This document shows positions 1-6,754 of a stretch of 35,114 bases of DNA, in pieces; positions within the stretch are counted from its first letter, which is position 1; each line of letters starts with the position of its first letter. This DNA is from Nocardia carnea. GTDB lineage: Bacteria > Actinomycetota > Actinomycetes > Mycobacteriales > Mycobacteriaceae. Below the pieces are notes generated by a model, which was not told the DNA's origin, did not search any database, and saw nothing but the letters and a program-made list of their open reading frames with translations. The DNA lies in the NCBI RefSeq assembly GCF_029869215.1, contig NZ_JARWPM010000163.1, positions 1 through 35,114 on the forward strand, read 5' to 3'. The position numbers and the translations under genes were made by a program.

Positions 1-1
1 G

Positions 2-391
2 ATCGCCAACGACAGTTGTCTTGTGCGGCCGGTGACCCTCTGGCAGGAGGCGATCGCCAGGATCCAGGCTCGGTATCTGCCGCCGGACTTCGCGGCGCCG
101 GTCCCGCCGTCTGGTCGTGCGGACGACGCAGAACATCTGCCCCATGAGGAGATATTGAGCCGGTCGCAGTTTCGCAGTTTTGATCGGCGGATTTACCGAT
201 TCGAGCGTGTCTGGACGGTTGAACAGGCCATCGGTTACCTGTACTCGACATCGCTGCCGCTTCGTCGAGCGCTGGGCGACCGGCGGGCGGCATTCGAAAA
301 CGCCGTCGTTAAGGAACTGCACGCGATCGATCCAAGCGGACAGTTCACCGAACCGGTGGCGCTGGAGGTGTTCACAGCCACGCGCCCATAG
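2..391 (+). CDS. Class I SAM-dependent methyltransferase, C-terminal fragment
   Basis: The reading frame is open from the window edge to a stop at 391, so this is the 3' end of a gene that begins upstream. The visible 129 residues resemble the tail of small-molecule methyltransferases: a RPVTLWQEA segment, then FERVWTVEQAIGYLYSTS and a closing EPVALEVFTATRP. Such C-terminal regions form the substrate lid after the Rossmann domain. The SAM-binding motif lies outside the window, so the substrate cannot be inferred. The family call is from residue pattern only. Confidence 0.6.
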   Translation: MANDSCLVRPVTLWQEAIARIQARYLPPDFAAPVPPSGRADDAEHLPHEEILSRSQFRSFDRRIYRFERVWTVEQAIGYLYSTSLPLRRALGDRRAAFENAVVKELHAIDPSGQFTEPVALEVFTATRP

Positions 392-532
392 GCCCAGCCT
401 GTTCACACGAACCTGTTCGGCGACTGTCGGCACTCCTTCACGGCCGTGGGGTGGGTGGGCGGGTACCGGACCCTGCGCGAAGTTCGCCGCCCCGGATCAA
501 TGCTGTTGTTGCATCGAGCGCAAGGCGGTACC

Positions 533-592
533 GTGACCGGCATGCAGCGTGCTGAGTCCACCACGACGCCGGACGACGTCCCGGTGCGCTGA
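533..592 (+). CDS. Putative threonine leader peptide (attenuator ORF)
   Basis: This is a 19-codon ORF starting GTG, with an AAGG ribosome-binding-like stretch at 522-525. An internal ATG at 542 would give 16 codons. It encodes MTGMQRAESTTTPDDVPVR, with three consecutive Thr codons (560-568) and a fourth at codon 2. It stops 19 nt before a perfect 9-bp GC hairpin followed by TTTT, and both precede a threonyl-tRNA synthetase-like gene. That is the arrangement of ribosome-mediated attenuation. The peptide itself would have no function beyond sensing charged tRNA-Thr. Expression is not shown. Confidence 0.5.
   Translation: MTGMQRAESTTTPDDVPVR
569..584 (+). promoter_or_regulatory. Possible pause/anti-antiterminator hairpin in thr leader
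   Basis: CCGGAC at 569-574 can pair with GTCC-CGG at 578-584, with one bulged C and a 3-nt loop, directly after the Thr codons. Bases 580-584 (CCCGG) could instead pair with CCGGG at 614-618 inside the terminator stem. The two structures are mutually exclusive, as attenuation requires. The alternative pairing is only 5 bp, so this is tentative. Confidence 0.35.
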
Positions 593-610
593 ACCCTGTT
601 CTCATTCGAA

Positions 611-636
611 GCCCCGGGCGGATGCCCGGGGCTTTT
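611..636 (+). terminator. Rho-independent terminator / attenuator before the ThrRS-like gene
   Basis: GCCCCGGGC (611-619) and GCCCGGGGC (624-632) form a perfect 9-bp stem with a GGAT loop, followed by TTTT (633-636). It lies 39 nt before the synthetase start and after the Thr-rich leader ORF, so it is better explained as an attenuator than as the end of an upstream gene. Confidence 0.75.
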
Positions 637-674
637 CCGCGTGGTCATCCGCCCTCAACCGGTAGGAGGCCCTT

Positions 675-1892
675 ATGTACGACCACCGAAAACTCGGCCG
701 GGAGCTCGGCCTGTTCGATACCGATCCGCTGATCGGGGCCGGACTGCCGTACTGGCTTCCCGACGGCGCTGTCGTGCGCCACAGTCTCGAAGAATACGTT
801 CGCGCCGCAGAACAACAGGCCGGCTACCAGCACGTGTACTCACCCGAGCTCGGCAAACGCGAACTCTACGAGATCTCCGGACACTGGGCGCATTACAGCG
901 ATGACATGTATCCGCCGATGGAGATCGGCGGCGAACGAGTAGTACTGCGCCCCAGTTTGTGCCCGCACCACGCGCTGATGTATCGGTCCCGCTCACGCAG
1001 CTACCGGGAACTGCCCCTGCGTCTGGCCGAGCTCGGCGGGATGCACCGCTCGGAGCTCTCCGGAGTGCTGGGTGGCCTGACCAGAGTGCGATCGATCCAA
1101 CTCAACGACGCCCACATCTTCTGCACCCTCGACCAGGTCGCCGACGAGGCCTTCGCCGCGTTGGCGATGATCGATTCCGCATATCACGCCATGGGGATCA
1201 CCCCCGTCCGGTACCGGCTGTCGCTGCCCGGCGCGGACGGGAAATACGTCGCGGCACCGCAGATGTGGCAGCGCGCCCGCGAGCTCCTGGTCGAGGTATT
1301 GAACCGGTCCGGGATCCCCTATGAGGCAGTCGAAGGCGAGGCCGCGTTCTACGGGCCCAAAATCGACGTCCAGCTACGCGATCACGCAGGCCGCGAATCG
1401 ACCCTGTCCACCGTTCAGGTCGACTTCCACCAACCCGAGCAGTTCGACCTGCACTACATCGGCGCCGATGGCGGCAAGCACCGGCCGGTTATGGTGCACC
1501 GCAGCATCATCGGCAGCGTCGAACGAGCCGTCGCCCACCTGATCGAACAACACGGCGGCGCGTTCCCGGCCTGGCTGGCCCCGGTACAGATAGTGGTGCT
1601 CCCGGTCTCCGGCGCCGAGGAACCCGCCGCCACCGCACTTCGTGACCGGTGCCGGAGTGCGGGATTGCGTACCCGGGTCGTCGGCGTGGAAGCGGGAAGC
1701 CTGGCTGCCCGTGTACGTGATGCCAGGCTGGTGCCCTACCACTTCATCCTCGGCCCGGCCGAAGTCTCCCGCGGAGACGTGGCCGTCCGCCTGCGCGATG
1801 GGCGGCAACTACCGGCCCAACATTTCGATCAAGTCGTGGCGGGCGTACGCGCGTTGATCGATGCCCGCAGCCCCCAGTTATGGACCGACTGA
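675..1892 (+). CDS. Threonyl-tRNA synthetase paralogue lacking TGS and editing domains
   Basis: The 405-residue product would attach threonine to tRNA-Thr in the cytoplasm. It has only the class II catalytic core (about 1-300) and the C-terminal anticodon-binding domain (about 303-398). Full-length bacterial ThrRS is over 600 residues, with N-terminal TGS and editing domains that are absent here. The zinc ligands that read threonine appear kept: Cys96 in LRPSLCPHH, His147 in NDAHIFC, His275 in PVMVHRSIIG. Motif 2 (RLAELGGMHRSELSG) and the motif 3 arginine (SVER) are recognisable. The start is fixed by AGGAGG at 664-669. A leader ORF with Thr codons and a terminator precede it, suggesting induction when threonyl-tRNA is short. 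A full-length housekeeping thrS is presumably elsewhere. Roles in stress or inhibitor resistance are inference. Confidence 0.85.
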   Translation: MYDHRKLGRELGLFDTDPLIGAGLPYWLPDGAVVRHSLEEYVRAAEQQAGYQHVYSPELGKRELYEISGHWAHYSDDMYPPMEIGGERVVLRPSLCPHHALMYRSRSRSYRELPLRLAELGGMHRSELSGVLGGLTRVRSIQLNDAHIFCTLDQVADEAFAALAMIDSAYHAMGITPVRYRLSLPGADGKYVAAPQMWQRARELLVEVLNRSGIPYEAVEGEAAFYGPKIDVQLRDHAGRESTLSTVQVDFHQPEQFDLHYIGADGGKHRPVMVHRSIIGSVERAVAHLIEQHGGAFPAWLAPVQIVVLPVSGAEEPAATALRDRCRSAGLRTRVVGVEAGSLAARVRDARLVPYHFILGPAEVSRGDVAVRLRDGRQLPAQHFDQVVAGVRALIDARSPQLWTD

Positions 1893-2201
1893 TCGGGAGC
1901 GGCTCGACCGAAGATCTCGAACCCACCACAGCTACTGCCCGACACGCAATGCCTCGGACCAGTGCCCTGAACACCAACGCTCGTCTCAACCTGCTTCGCC
2001 GGCGCCGGGTCGCTCCGCGCGTATCTCGACCGCCACCCCGGCCGCGCGAAGCCGCCGGGCGGGGGGGACCGGCTGTCGGGCAGGCCGGAATTCCATGACT
2101 GGCTATTACTTCGGGTCCCGGTCGAGCGAAAGATCGTGTTCGCGGACAGATCGACAGATAGCCGATCCCCGTGGTCGCATCGAAGCAGTTCGAGGAGAGT
2201 G
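1893..2201. other. Intergenic stretch with no convincing feature
   Basis: About 310 bases between the synthetase and the membrane protein gene. Several frames are open but none has a family pattern or a clear ribosome-binding site. There is a run of seven G and a weak CCGGC/GCCGG inverted repeat without a T-tract. A promoter for the next gene may lie here, but I see no clear -10/-35 pair. Confidence 0.4.
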
Positions 2202-2903
2202 ATGATCTCGACCGGTCGTACAGTGCGTGGCTCCGGGGCCGTGGCGCGGCGGATGACCGCCGTTGAGCAGTGGCGTGCCGGGAAAAAACCCCGGAGGCTC
2301 GCTCAACTACTGTTCGGGTTGGCCGGTTACGGCACATCACTGACCCTGCTGGTCGAATCGTCGCTGGGTGCATCGAGCTGGAACGTACTGGCCGAGGGGG
2401 TGGCACAGCACTCCGGTCTGACCTTCGGTTGGGCGACCAATGCCATCGCCATGGTCGTCCTGCTGTTCTGGATCCCGCTCCGCGAGCTACCCGGGCTCGG
2501 TACGATACTCAACGTACTGCTCGTCGGGACTTGTGCGGATCTGAGCGCCCTGGCGCTACCGGAGGCGGATTCGCCGCCGCGGCAACTGCTCTACTTCCTG
2601 ACCGGTCTGCTGATGCTGACCTGCTTCGACGCGGTCTACCTCGGAGCCAGATTCGGTTCCGGACCGCGTGATGGACTCATGACCGGCGCAGTGCGGCTGT
2701 TCTCCAAGCCGGTCTGGATCGTCCGGACCGGGATCGAACTGGTCGTCCTCACCGCCGGCTGGCTGCTCGGCGGCACCGTCGGATTCGGCACGCTGCTGAT
2801 CGCGGTGGTGATGGGTCCGCTTGTGCAATTGTTCCTACGGTTCACCACCGTCGAACTTGTCGGCGATCTTCCCGCGAACAAGACGACCGGCCCCACCCGA
2901 TGA
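2202..2903 (+). CDS. YczE/YitT-like integral membrane protein
   Basis: The 233-residue product has about five hydrophobic segments: LLFGLAGYGTSLTLLVES, NAIAMVVLLFWIPL, LGTILNVLLVGTCADLSA, LLYFLTGLLMLTCFDAVYLG, and a C-terminal pair around VLTAGWLLGG and TLLIAVVMGPLVQLF. The GxGPRDGLMTG motif is typical of the YczE/YyaS/YitT family, membrane proteins of unknown function. ATG 2202 is chosen because GAGGAG lies just upstream at 2192-2197; the spacing is short, and ATG 2253 is an alternative that would start just before the first membrane segment. No partner gene indicates its role. Confidence 0.75.
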   Translation: MISTGRTVRGSGAVARRMTAVEQWRAGKKPRRLAQLLFGLAGYGTSLTLLVESSLGASSWNVLAEGVAQHSGLTFGWATNAIAMVVLLFWIPLRELPGLGTILNVLLVGTCADLSALALPEADSPPRQLLYFLTGLLMLTCFDAVYLGARFGSGPRDGLMTGAVRLFSKPVWIVRTGIELVVLTAGWLLGGTVGFGTLLIAVVMGPLVQLFLRFTTVELVGDLPANKTTGPTR

Positions 2904-3115
2904 CCGGGGATGGGCCGTTCTCGTCGACCAACGACTATCTGGGATTCGTGGTCAGCGGCGAGCCGCGCCACCACGGCAAGACCCCGGTCCGCCGCGGCGA
3001 GAATTCGCTGGTAGTCGCGTCCGAACGGGCGGCGGGCCCGGTGTGCACCAGCGAGGCAGTCCCGCGAGCAATGCCGACCGTGCGGATGAATGCACGCGAA
3101 TTCCGCTTGCTGTGA
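2900..3115 (+). CDS. Possible small protein, unknown
   Basis: A 71-codon ORF whose ATG overlaps the stop of the YczE-like gene as ATGA, which would allow translational coupling. Codons mostly end in G or C, as in the neighbours, but the opposite strand also carries a 71-codon ORF over 2935-3150 with similar third-base composition. Codon use therefore does not decide between them. The product is hydrophilic with no motif I recognise. It may not be a gene. Confidence 0.3.
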   Translation: MTGDGPFSSTNDYLGFVVSGEPRHHGKTPVRRGENSLVVASERAAGPVCTSEAVPRAMPTVRMNAREFRLL

Positions 3116-3159
3116 GCCGGTTTCATCCGGAAGACCGGCCACCGGGGCATACTCTAGGT

Positions 3160-3510
3160 ATGGGGTTCGAGACTGTGCGGGGGCATTCTCGCAGGGGACG
3201 TCCGGGCGGAAGCTATGTACGCTCGTCCCTCCGCTTCACCGACCGGCCCGCTCCGCGGCGCCGTAGCGGCCACTCCCTGCACTACCCCGGTTCTCGCAGC
3301 GCCTCGGTCATGCCGACCCTGTGGGCACTCGGGGCGCTCCTGGGCGGCGTGATCTTCCTGCTGGCCGTGCTGACCCTCACCCATATGGATGCACCGGCCG
3401 AGCGCACCGACACCCCAGCGGGTGTCTCCTCGGCGATTCCCGCACCGGTCGCGCCGGCTGAACGGGCGACACCGCCACCACCGTGCTTCCCGTTCCAAGG
3501 GCCGTGCTGA
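3160..3510 (+). CDS. Hypothetical single-pass membrane protein with Pro-rich tail
   Basis: The 116-residue product starts with a basic, Arg-rich stretch (about 1-50). One transmembrane segment follows, around LWALGALLGGVIFLLAVLTL (about 53-72), then an Ala/Pro-rich tail ending CFPFQGPC. The two cysteines at the very end could form a disulfide if the tail is outside the cell. TACTCT at 3150-3155, just before the ATG, could be a -10 element giving a leaderless mRNA. I do not recognise the family. Confidence 0.55.
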   Translation: MGFETVRGHSRRGRPGGSYVRSSLRFTDRPAPRRRSGHSLHYPGSRSASVMPTLWALGALLGGVIFLLAVLTLTHMDAPAERTDTPAGVSSAIPAPVAPAERATPPPPCFPFQGPC

Positions 3511-3764
3511 CCACACGCGTCCGGGCTGCGCGTCGTCGGGACCGATGCCGCACCGAATCCGTCCCCGCCTGACCCGACCCCTTCGAGACCGCATCCGGCC
3601 CCTGGCGCGTAAACGGTCGTCAGGGCCGATTGCTCTTTCGCCGAGCGCCGTCGCTTCGACCCGGAGCAGCGCCCCGTAGCCGGGTTGACCGCGGTCGTTG
3701 CAGTGGCAGTGAACACCCGATCCCCGGGGCGGTCCGCCGCAATTTTTCTCCCCCGGCGCGCGTT

Positions 3765-3851
3765 CTACCGCAGCCGAAGGCGGATCGTGTATCCGATCGA
3801 GCCGAGCATGCCGAATATCACCACGCTGAGGGCTAGCTCTCCCCATGGCAT
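3765..3851 (-). CDS. Possible 28-residue membrane peptide
   Basis: This small ORF begins inside the last codons of the upstream 108-residue gene (overlap of about 19 nt) and encodes MPWGELALSVVIFGMLGS followed by a short basic RLRLR end. It has one hydrophobic segment of about 19 residues flanked by charge, the layout of a single-pass micropeptide. AGAAG about 7 nt upstream could serve as ribosome-binding site. The overlap suggests coupling to the preceding gene. No homologue is known to me. Confidence 0.4.
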   Translation of the reverse strand: MPWGELALSVVIFGMLGSIGYTIRLRLR

Positions 3852-4159
3852 GCGAGATCTTCTGCGTCCCAGCGGTAGCCGCGTGGATAGACCCGTCTCG
3901 GCGTGATGAGCGCGGCGTTCTCCGTGATGATGTGCCGGATCGCGTCGGCGTGCGCGATCCCCGGAACGATCACGGCCCGCGCGTCGTATTCGGCGGCGTA
4001 CCGGGCCAATGCGTGGGCGGTGACGAACGGGCGGGCATTCGTTTTCACCGTGTACAGCAGCCGGCATCCGTTGCGCTCGGCGAGGATGTGCAGGTCGATA
4101 TCCACAGCCGGGATATCCAGCCGAATCAGGCCGACCGCCGCCGGCGTGCGATCAGGCAT
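3833..4159 (-). CDS. Hypothetical protein, second gene of a small operon
   Basis: A 108-residue product starting MPDRTPAAVGLIRLD. The motifs ARYAAEYDARAVIVPGIAHAD and ITPRRVYPRGYRW look conserved in style; the middle part recalls the N-terminal fold of resolvase-like proteins (strand, helix, then AVIVP), but no catalytic Ser/Arg set is visible, so no recombinase function is claimed. I choose ATG 4159 because GAGG lies 7 nt upstream and its start overlaps the stop of the 33-residue ORF (ATGCCTGA), implying coupled translation. ATG 4171 would add four residues. It is divergent from the XRE/DUF397 pair. Confidence 0.6.
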   Translation of the reverse strand: MPDRTPAAVGLIRLDIPAVDIDLHILAERNGCRLLYTVKTNARPFVTAHALARYAAEYDARAVIVPGIAHADAIRHIITENAALITPRRVYPRGYRWDAEDLACHGES

Positions 4160-4253
4160 GCTCACCCTCATCGGCCCAGCGCCGCAAGGCTTCGCGGATC
4201 AGTTCCAGATGGGCGAGGGAGAGTAGGGCCCACGCGGTAGGCATCCGGTTCAT
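4152..4253 (-). CDS. 33-residue small protein, first gene of the operon
   Basis: The ORF runs ATG 4253 to TGA 4152 and encodes MNRMPTAWALLSLAHLELI, then an amphipathic helix-like REALRRWADEGEHA. Its stop overlaps the start of the 108-residue gene by 8 nt. Nearly all codons end in G or C. Its size, the tight overlap and the position opposite an Scr1-type regulator suggest a genuine short protein of the same module. The function is unknown. Confidence 0.5.
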   Translation of the reverse strand: MNRMPTAWALLSLAHLELIREALRRWADEGEHA

Positions 4254-4642
4254 GGCTTCCCCGCGGACCCGTACCGGTAGTGGTTCTCTTGCGTGCATTT
4301 GAAACCCCGCTCTTGGCATAGTGTTCGGCGTGCACCCGGTGCGGGGTCGGGCACGTGGTGTCAGTGCGCCGATTCGGCTCCACTGCTGTGTGTTGTGTCA
4401 GACCACCGGTTTCCGGCACTCCAGGCGTCGAACCGGTGTCCTCGGCTGCGATGCGAGGTGGCCCGCACCGGGCGCTCCCTCAGTGAAGCTCTCCCGGGGC
4501 CCGGCCGGGAAGCCGGAAACTGGATTTTCCAAGACATATTCTCGGAATTCCTCCACAATGATTGTGGGGCTGAGGGTTTCATGTGCCGGCTTCCATGTGC
4601 GGGCTTCCAGAATTCACGCTTACTGTTAGCAAAGGCAATGAC
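4254..4642. promoter_or_regulatory. Divergent control region of the small-ORF operon and the XRE gene
   Basis: About 390 bases without a gene. It holds a 15-bp inverted repeat, CCACAATGATTGTGG (4553-4567). It also holds two adjacent 14-bp direct repeats, ATGTGC(C/G)GGCTTCC (4581-4594 and 4595-4608). A possible -10, TACTGT, lies at 4621-4626. These lie 35 to 90 nt before the XRE start and are candidate operators. Confidence 0.4.
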
Positions 4643-5539
4643 ATGGCAAAAGGATCGACACGTACCAACGCGTCCACGCTGCCCAGACGGGCGCTGGGCC
4701 GACAACTCCGAAAACTCCGTGAGCGGGCCGGTTACACGCAATCGGCAGCGTCCCGGGTGGCCGAGATATCCCCGCAGTCGTATGGGCGCATCGAGGACGG
4801 CTGGCAGACGAAAGTCACCGATTTGGGGCTCAACGCATTGGCCGACGCCTACGAGGCCACCGACGAAGAGAGGCGGCTGCTGCTCGATCTCGCCCGCGAG
4901 ATCCGGGAGGCCGGCGCTTCCGGTAGCGGGTGGTGGCGAGCCTTCGCGGATGCGTTCGACTCGGGTTTCGATCATTTTCTATCGCTCGAGGAGGCCGCGT
5001 CAGGAGTGACCACCTGGCAAACCGCGGTGGTACCCGGTCTACTGCAGACCCGCGACTACCGGCAGGCCCTCACCTGGGCGAATCTCCCGGATCAGTCGCC
5101 GGAAGAGGTCAATCGAGGACTCGATCTCGCGTTGCGACGACAGGGTCATCTGGACCGCCCAGGCTTCCGGCTCGAGGCTCTGCTCGCCGAGTCCGTATTG
5201 CGCTACACCGTCGGCAGTTCAACGGTGATGGCCGAGCAGGTGAAATTGTTGCTGGAACGTTCCGAATTGCCCAATGTCGAGATACGAGTGGTTCCCAACA
5301 GTGTGACCAGGCCTGTTGGCCTGGTATCGAGATCGTTCCACATATTCACCTTTCCGCCGCTCCATCCGTCTAAGCTCCAGGAGCCGCCGGTGGTCTACAT
5401 GGAAGGGTTCACAGGGAATCTCTACGTGGAACGCGATATCGAAGTTGCTCAGTACTCACGGGAGACGGACCGCATCCGGCAGGTAGCGTTGTCGCCAGCG
5501 GCATCGAGAGACCTGATGTTGCGGATTGCGAAGGAGTGA
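4643..5539 (+). CDS. XRE-family regulator with DUF5753 domain (Scr1/WhiJ type)
   Basis: A 298-residue DNA-binding protein. A helix-turn-helix (about 18-73, LRKLRERAGYTQSAASRVAE) is followed by the long DUF5753 domain (about 105-290), recognisable from TWQTAVVPGLLQTRDYRQAL and VYMEGFTGNLYVER. Such regulators are abundant in filamentous actinobacteria, where some (WhiJ) affect development, usually next to a DUF397 protein as here. ATG 4643 is chosen for AAAGG at 4631-4635 and because homologues start shortly before the helix-turn-helix. It sits 3 nt before the DUF397 gene and is probably co-transcribed with it. Confidence 0.9.
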   Translation: MAKGSTRTNASTLPRRALGRQLRKLRERAGYTQSAASRVAEISPQSYGRIEDGWQTKVTDLGLNALADAYEATDEERRLLLDLAREIREAGASGSGWWRAFADAFDSGFDHFLSLEEAASGVTTWQTAVVPGLLQTRDYRQALTWANLPDQSPEEVNRGLDLALRRQGHLDRPGFRLEALLAESVLRYTVGSSTVMAEQVKLLLERSELPNVEIRVVPNSVTRPVGLVSRSFHIFTFPPLHPSKLQEPPVVYMEGFTGNLYVERDIEVAQYSRETDRIRQVALSPAASRDLMLRIAKE

Positions 5540-5542
5540 CAA

Positions 5543-5746
5543 ATGATCGACCTTTCTCGAGCCGAATGGTTCAAGAGCAGCCGCAGCCACGGGGGAAAAG
5601 AGTGTGTCGAGGCCGCACACTTGGACGGAGGCAATGTCGGCGTCCGCGACTCCAAGAACCCCACCGGCCCCGCGCTGATCTTCACACCCGGTGAATGGGA
5701 TGCGTTTCTGGCCGGCGCCAAGGACGGAGAGTTCGATCGTCCCTGA
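5543..5746 (+). CDS. DUF397 domain protein
   Basis: A 67-residue acidic protein that is one complete DUF397 domain: WFKSSRSHGGKECVEAA, then VGVRDSKNPTGPALIFTPGEWDAFLAG. AAGGAG (5531-5536), inside the end of the XRE gene, provides the ribosome-binding site 6 nt before the ATG. DUF397 proteins are thought to act with the adjacent DUF5753 regulator, probably by binding it. The molecular role here is inferred from the pairing. Confidence 0.92.
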   Translation: MIDLSRAEWFKSSRSHGGKECVEAAHLDGGNVGVRDSKNPTGPALIFTPGEWDAFLAGAKDGEFDRP

Positions 5747-5754
5747 TCGTTCAC

Positions 5755-5858
5755 ATCATGGCCGTCGTCATGACCGCCCCGCCGACCGGATCGGCGGGGC
5801 CGAGTGCGTAAATCACGGCCGCCGTCTCGACCGCCCCGCTGACGAATCGGCGGGGCGG
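5755..5858. repeat. Tandem duplication carrying two terminator-like hairpins
   Basis: Two similar units start 57 nt apart (5755 and 5812). Each contains a GGCCG(T/C)CGTC...GACCGCCCCGC box followed by ATCGGCGGGG. Unit 1 folds into a perfect 10-bp stem (5776-5785 with 5791-5800, loop CCGGA). Unit 2 folds into a 12-bp stem with one G-U pair (5831-5842 with 5847-5858, loop CGAA), followed by TTCTGTCTGT. They lie just after the DUF397 stop and between convergent genes, so they probably end transcription. Confidence 0.65.
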
Positions 5859-6019
5859 TTCTGTCTGTGCGAACGAGCCCGTGACTGCTCGCGTCACACC
5901 ATCACGTTCAACGATGCGTGGTATGTGGCGCCAAGGTGTCGGCGGCCGCTCGTGGACTGCGTGGCCGGCTTCTGCTCGAGATGTTGCGGATCGCGTCACC
6001 TGCGCCGGCCGGCTGTCCC

Positions 6020-6622
6020 TCAGTTCGCGGACCTCCGGCGGACGGTTCGCTCGAGAATGCCGAGGGTCGCTGTGAGGGCGGATTCGGGAATCACCGGGAA
6101 GGTGACGCGCGCTTTCCACTCGGGGGCGGCGGCCGACCAGTCGTAGTAGGACGTGACGAGAGTGCCTGCCTCCTCCGGTCGCAGCCGGTAGCCGTAGATG
6201 TGGCCGAATTGCTGTCCCCGGGCTTCGACGGTCCAGGCGACTTCCTCGTTCGGGATCAGTACGGTGATGACGACCTCGACGTCGTATTTACCCAGCGGGA
6301 CGTCGCCGAGGGCTTCCCGGTCCATATGGACCACGAACCGGTCGCCCGGCCGCTCGACCCGTTCCCCTTCGGCGTCGAGGAGCATTCCCGATGCGTCGAT
6401 ATCGACATGCCCCTGCGGATCCGTCAGGACCGCGAAGACGGCCTCGGCGGATGCGGGAATGAGGCGGGACACTTCGAGGCGTTCGGGGGCTTCGGACCCG
6501 CTGGGTGTCTCCGTCGCGCTGTGGTTTCCCGGTCGACCGGATGCGCCGGAGGTGGTGGTATCGCCCTGCTCGGTGCGGGAATCCGCGTCGGGAAGACGGG
6601 TGAAGGGGGTATCGGCGTTCAT
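6020..6622 (-). CDS. SRPBCC-family (START-like) protein
   Basis: A 200-residue protein. Residues 1-48 are polar and low-complexity. Residues 49-198 form a SRPBCC/Bet v 1-like fold, seen from RLEVSRLIPASAEAVFAVLTDPQGH and the closing SYYDWSAAAPEWKARVTFPVIP. Members bind hydrophobic ligands in a cavity and include polyketide cyclases. ATG 6622 was preferred over an upstream ATG because the extension would run through the regulatory region. It is divergent from a GntR regulator with a 14-bp palindrome between them, which suggests joint control. Confidence 0.75.
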   Translation of the reverse strand: MNADTPFTRLPDADSRTEQGDTTTSGASGRPGNHSATETPSGSEAPERLEVSRLIPASAEAVFAVLTDPQGHVDIDASGMLLDAEGERVERPGDRFVVHMDREALGDVPLGKYDVEVVITVLIPNEEVAWTVEARGQQFGHIYGYRLRPEEAGTLVTSYYDWSAAAPEWKARVTFPVIPESALTATLGILERTVRRRSAN

Positions 6623-6715
6623 TGTCTCGTTCCTGTTCGGGTGCCCGATGTGATCGACGGGGCGGCGGGCCGCGCAACGGCTGAGCACCCGCCTCCGATG
6701 ATCGACGATATCAGT

Positions 6716-6729
6716 AATAATCGATTATT
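6716..6729. promoter_or_regulatory. Perfect 14-bp palindrome, probable GntR operator
   Basis: AATAATCGATTATT is a perfect AT-rich palindrome in otherwise GC-rich DNA, between the divergent SRPBCC and GntR genes. It lies upstream of TAGGAT (6743-6748), a -10-like hexamer 6 nt before the GntR ATG. The position over the -35 region suggests autorepression by the GntR protein. Confidence 0.65.
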
Positions 6730-6754
6730 GGCCCAAATGGTTTAGGATGATCGA

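Noticed and set aside
391..674. T-box riboswitch before the ThrRS-like gene
   Set aside because: No AGGGUGGNACCGCG-type T-box sequence or stem I specifier was seen; the Thr codons and terminator fit peptide attenuation better.
3833..4159. Serine recombinase/resolvase
   Set aside because: Only a general fold resemblance; no catalytic serine with arginines and no DNA-binding tail, and no att-like sites nearby.
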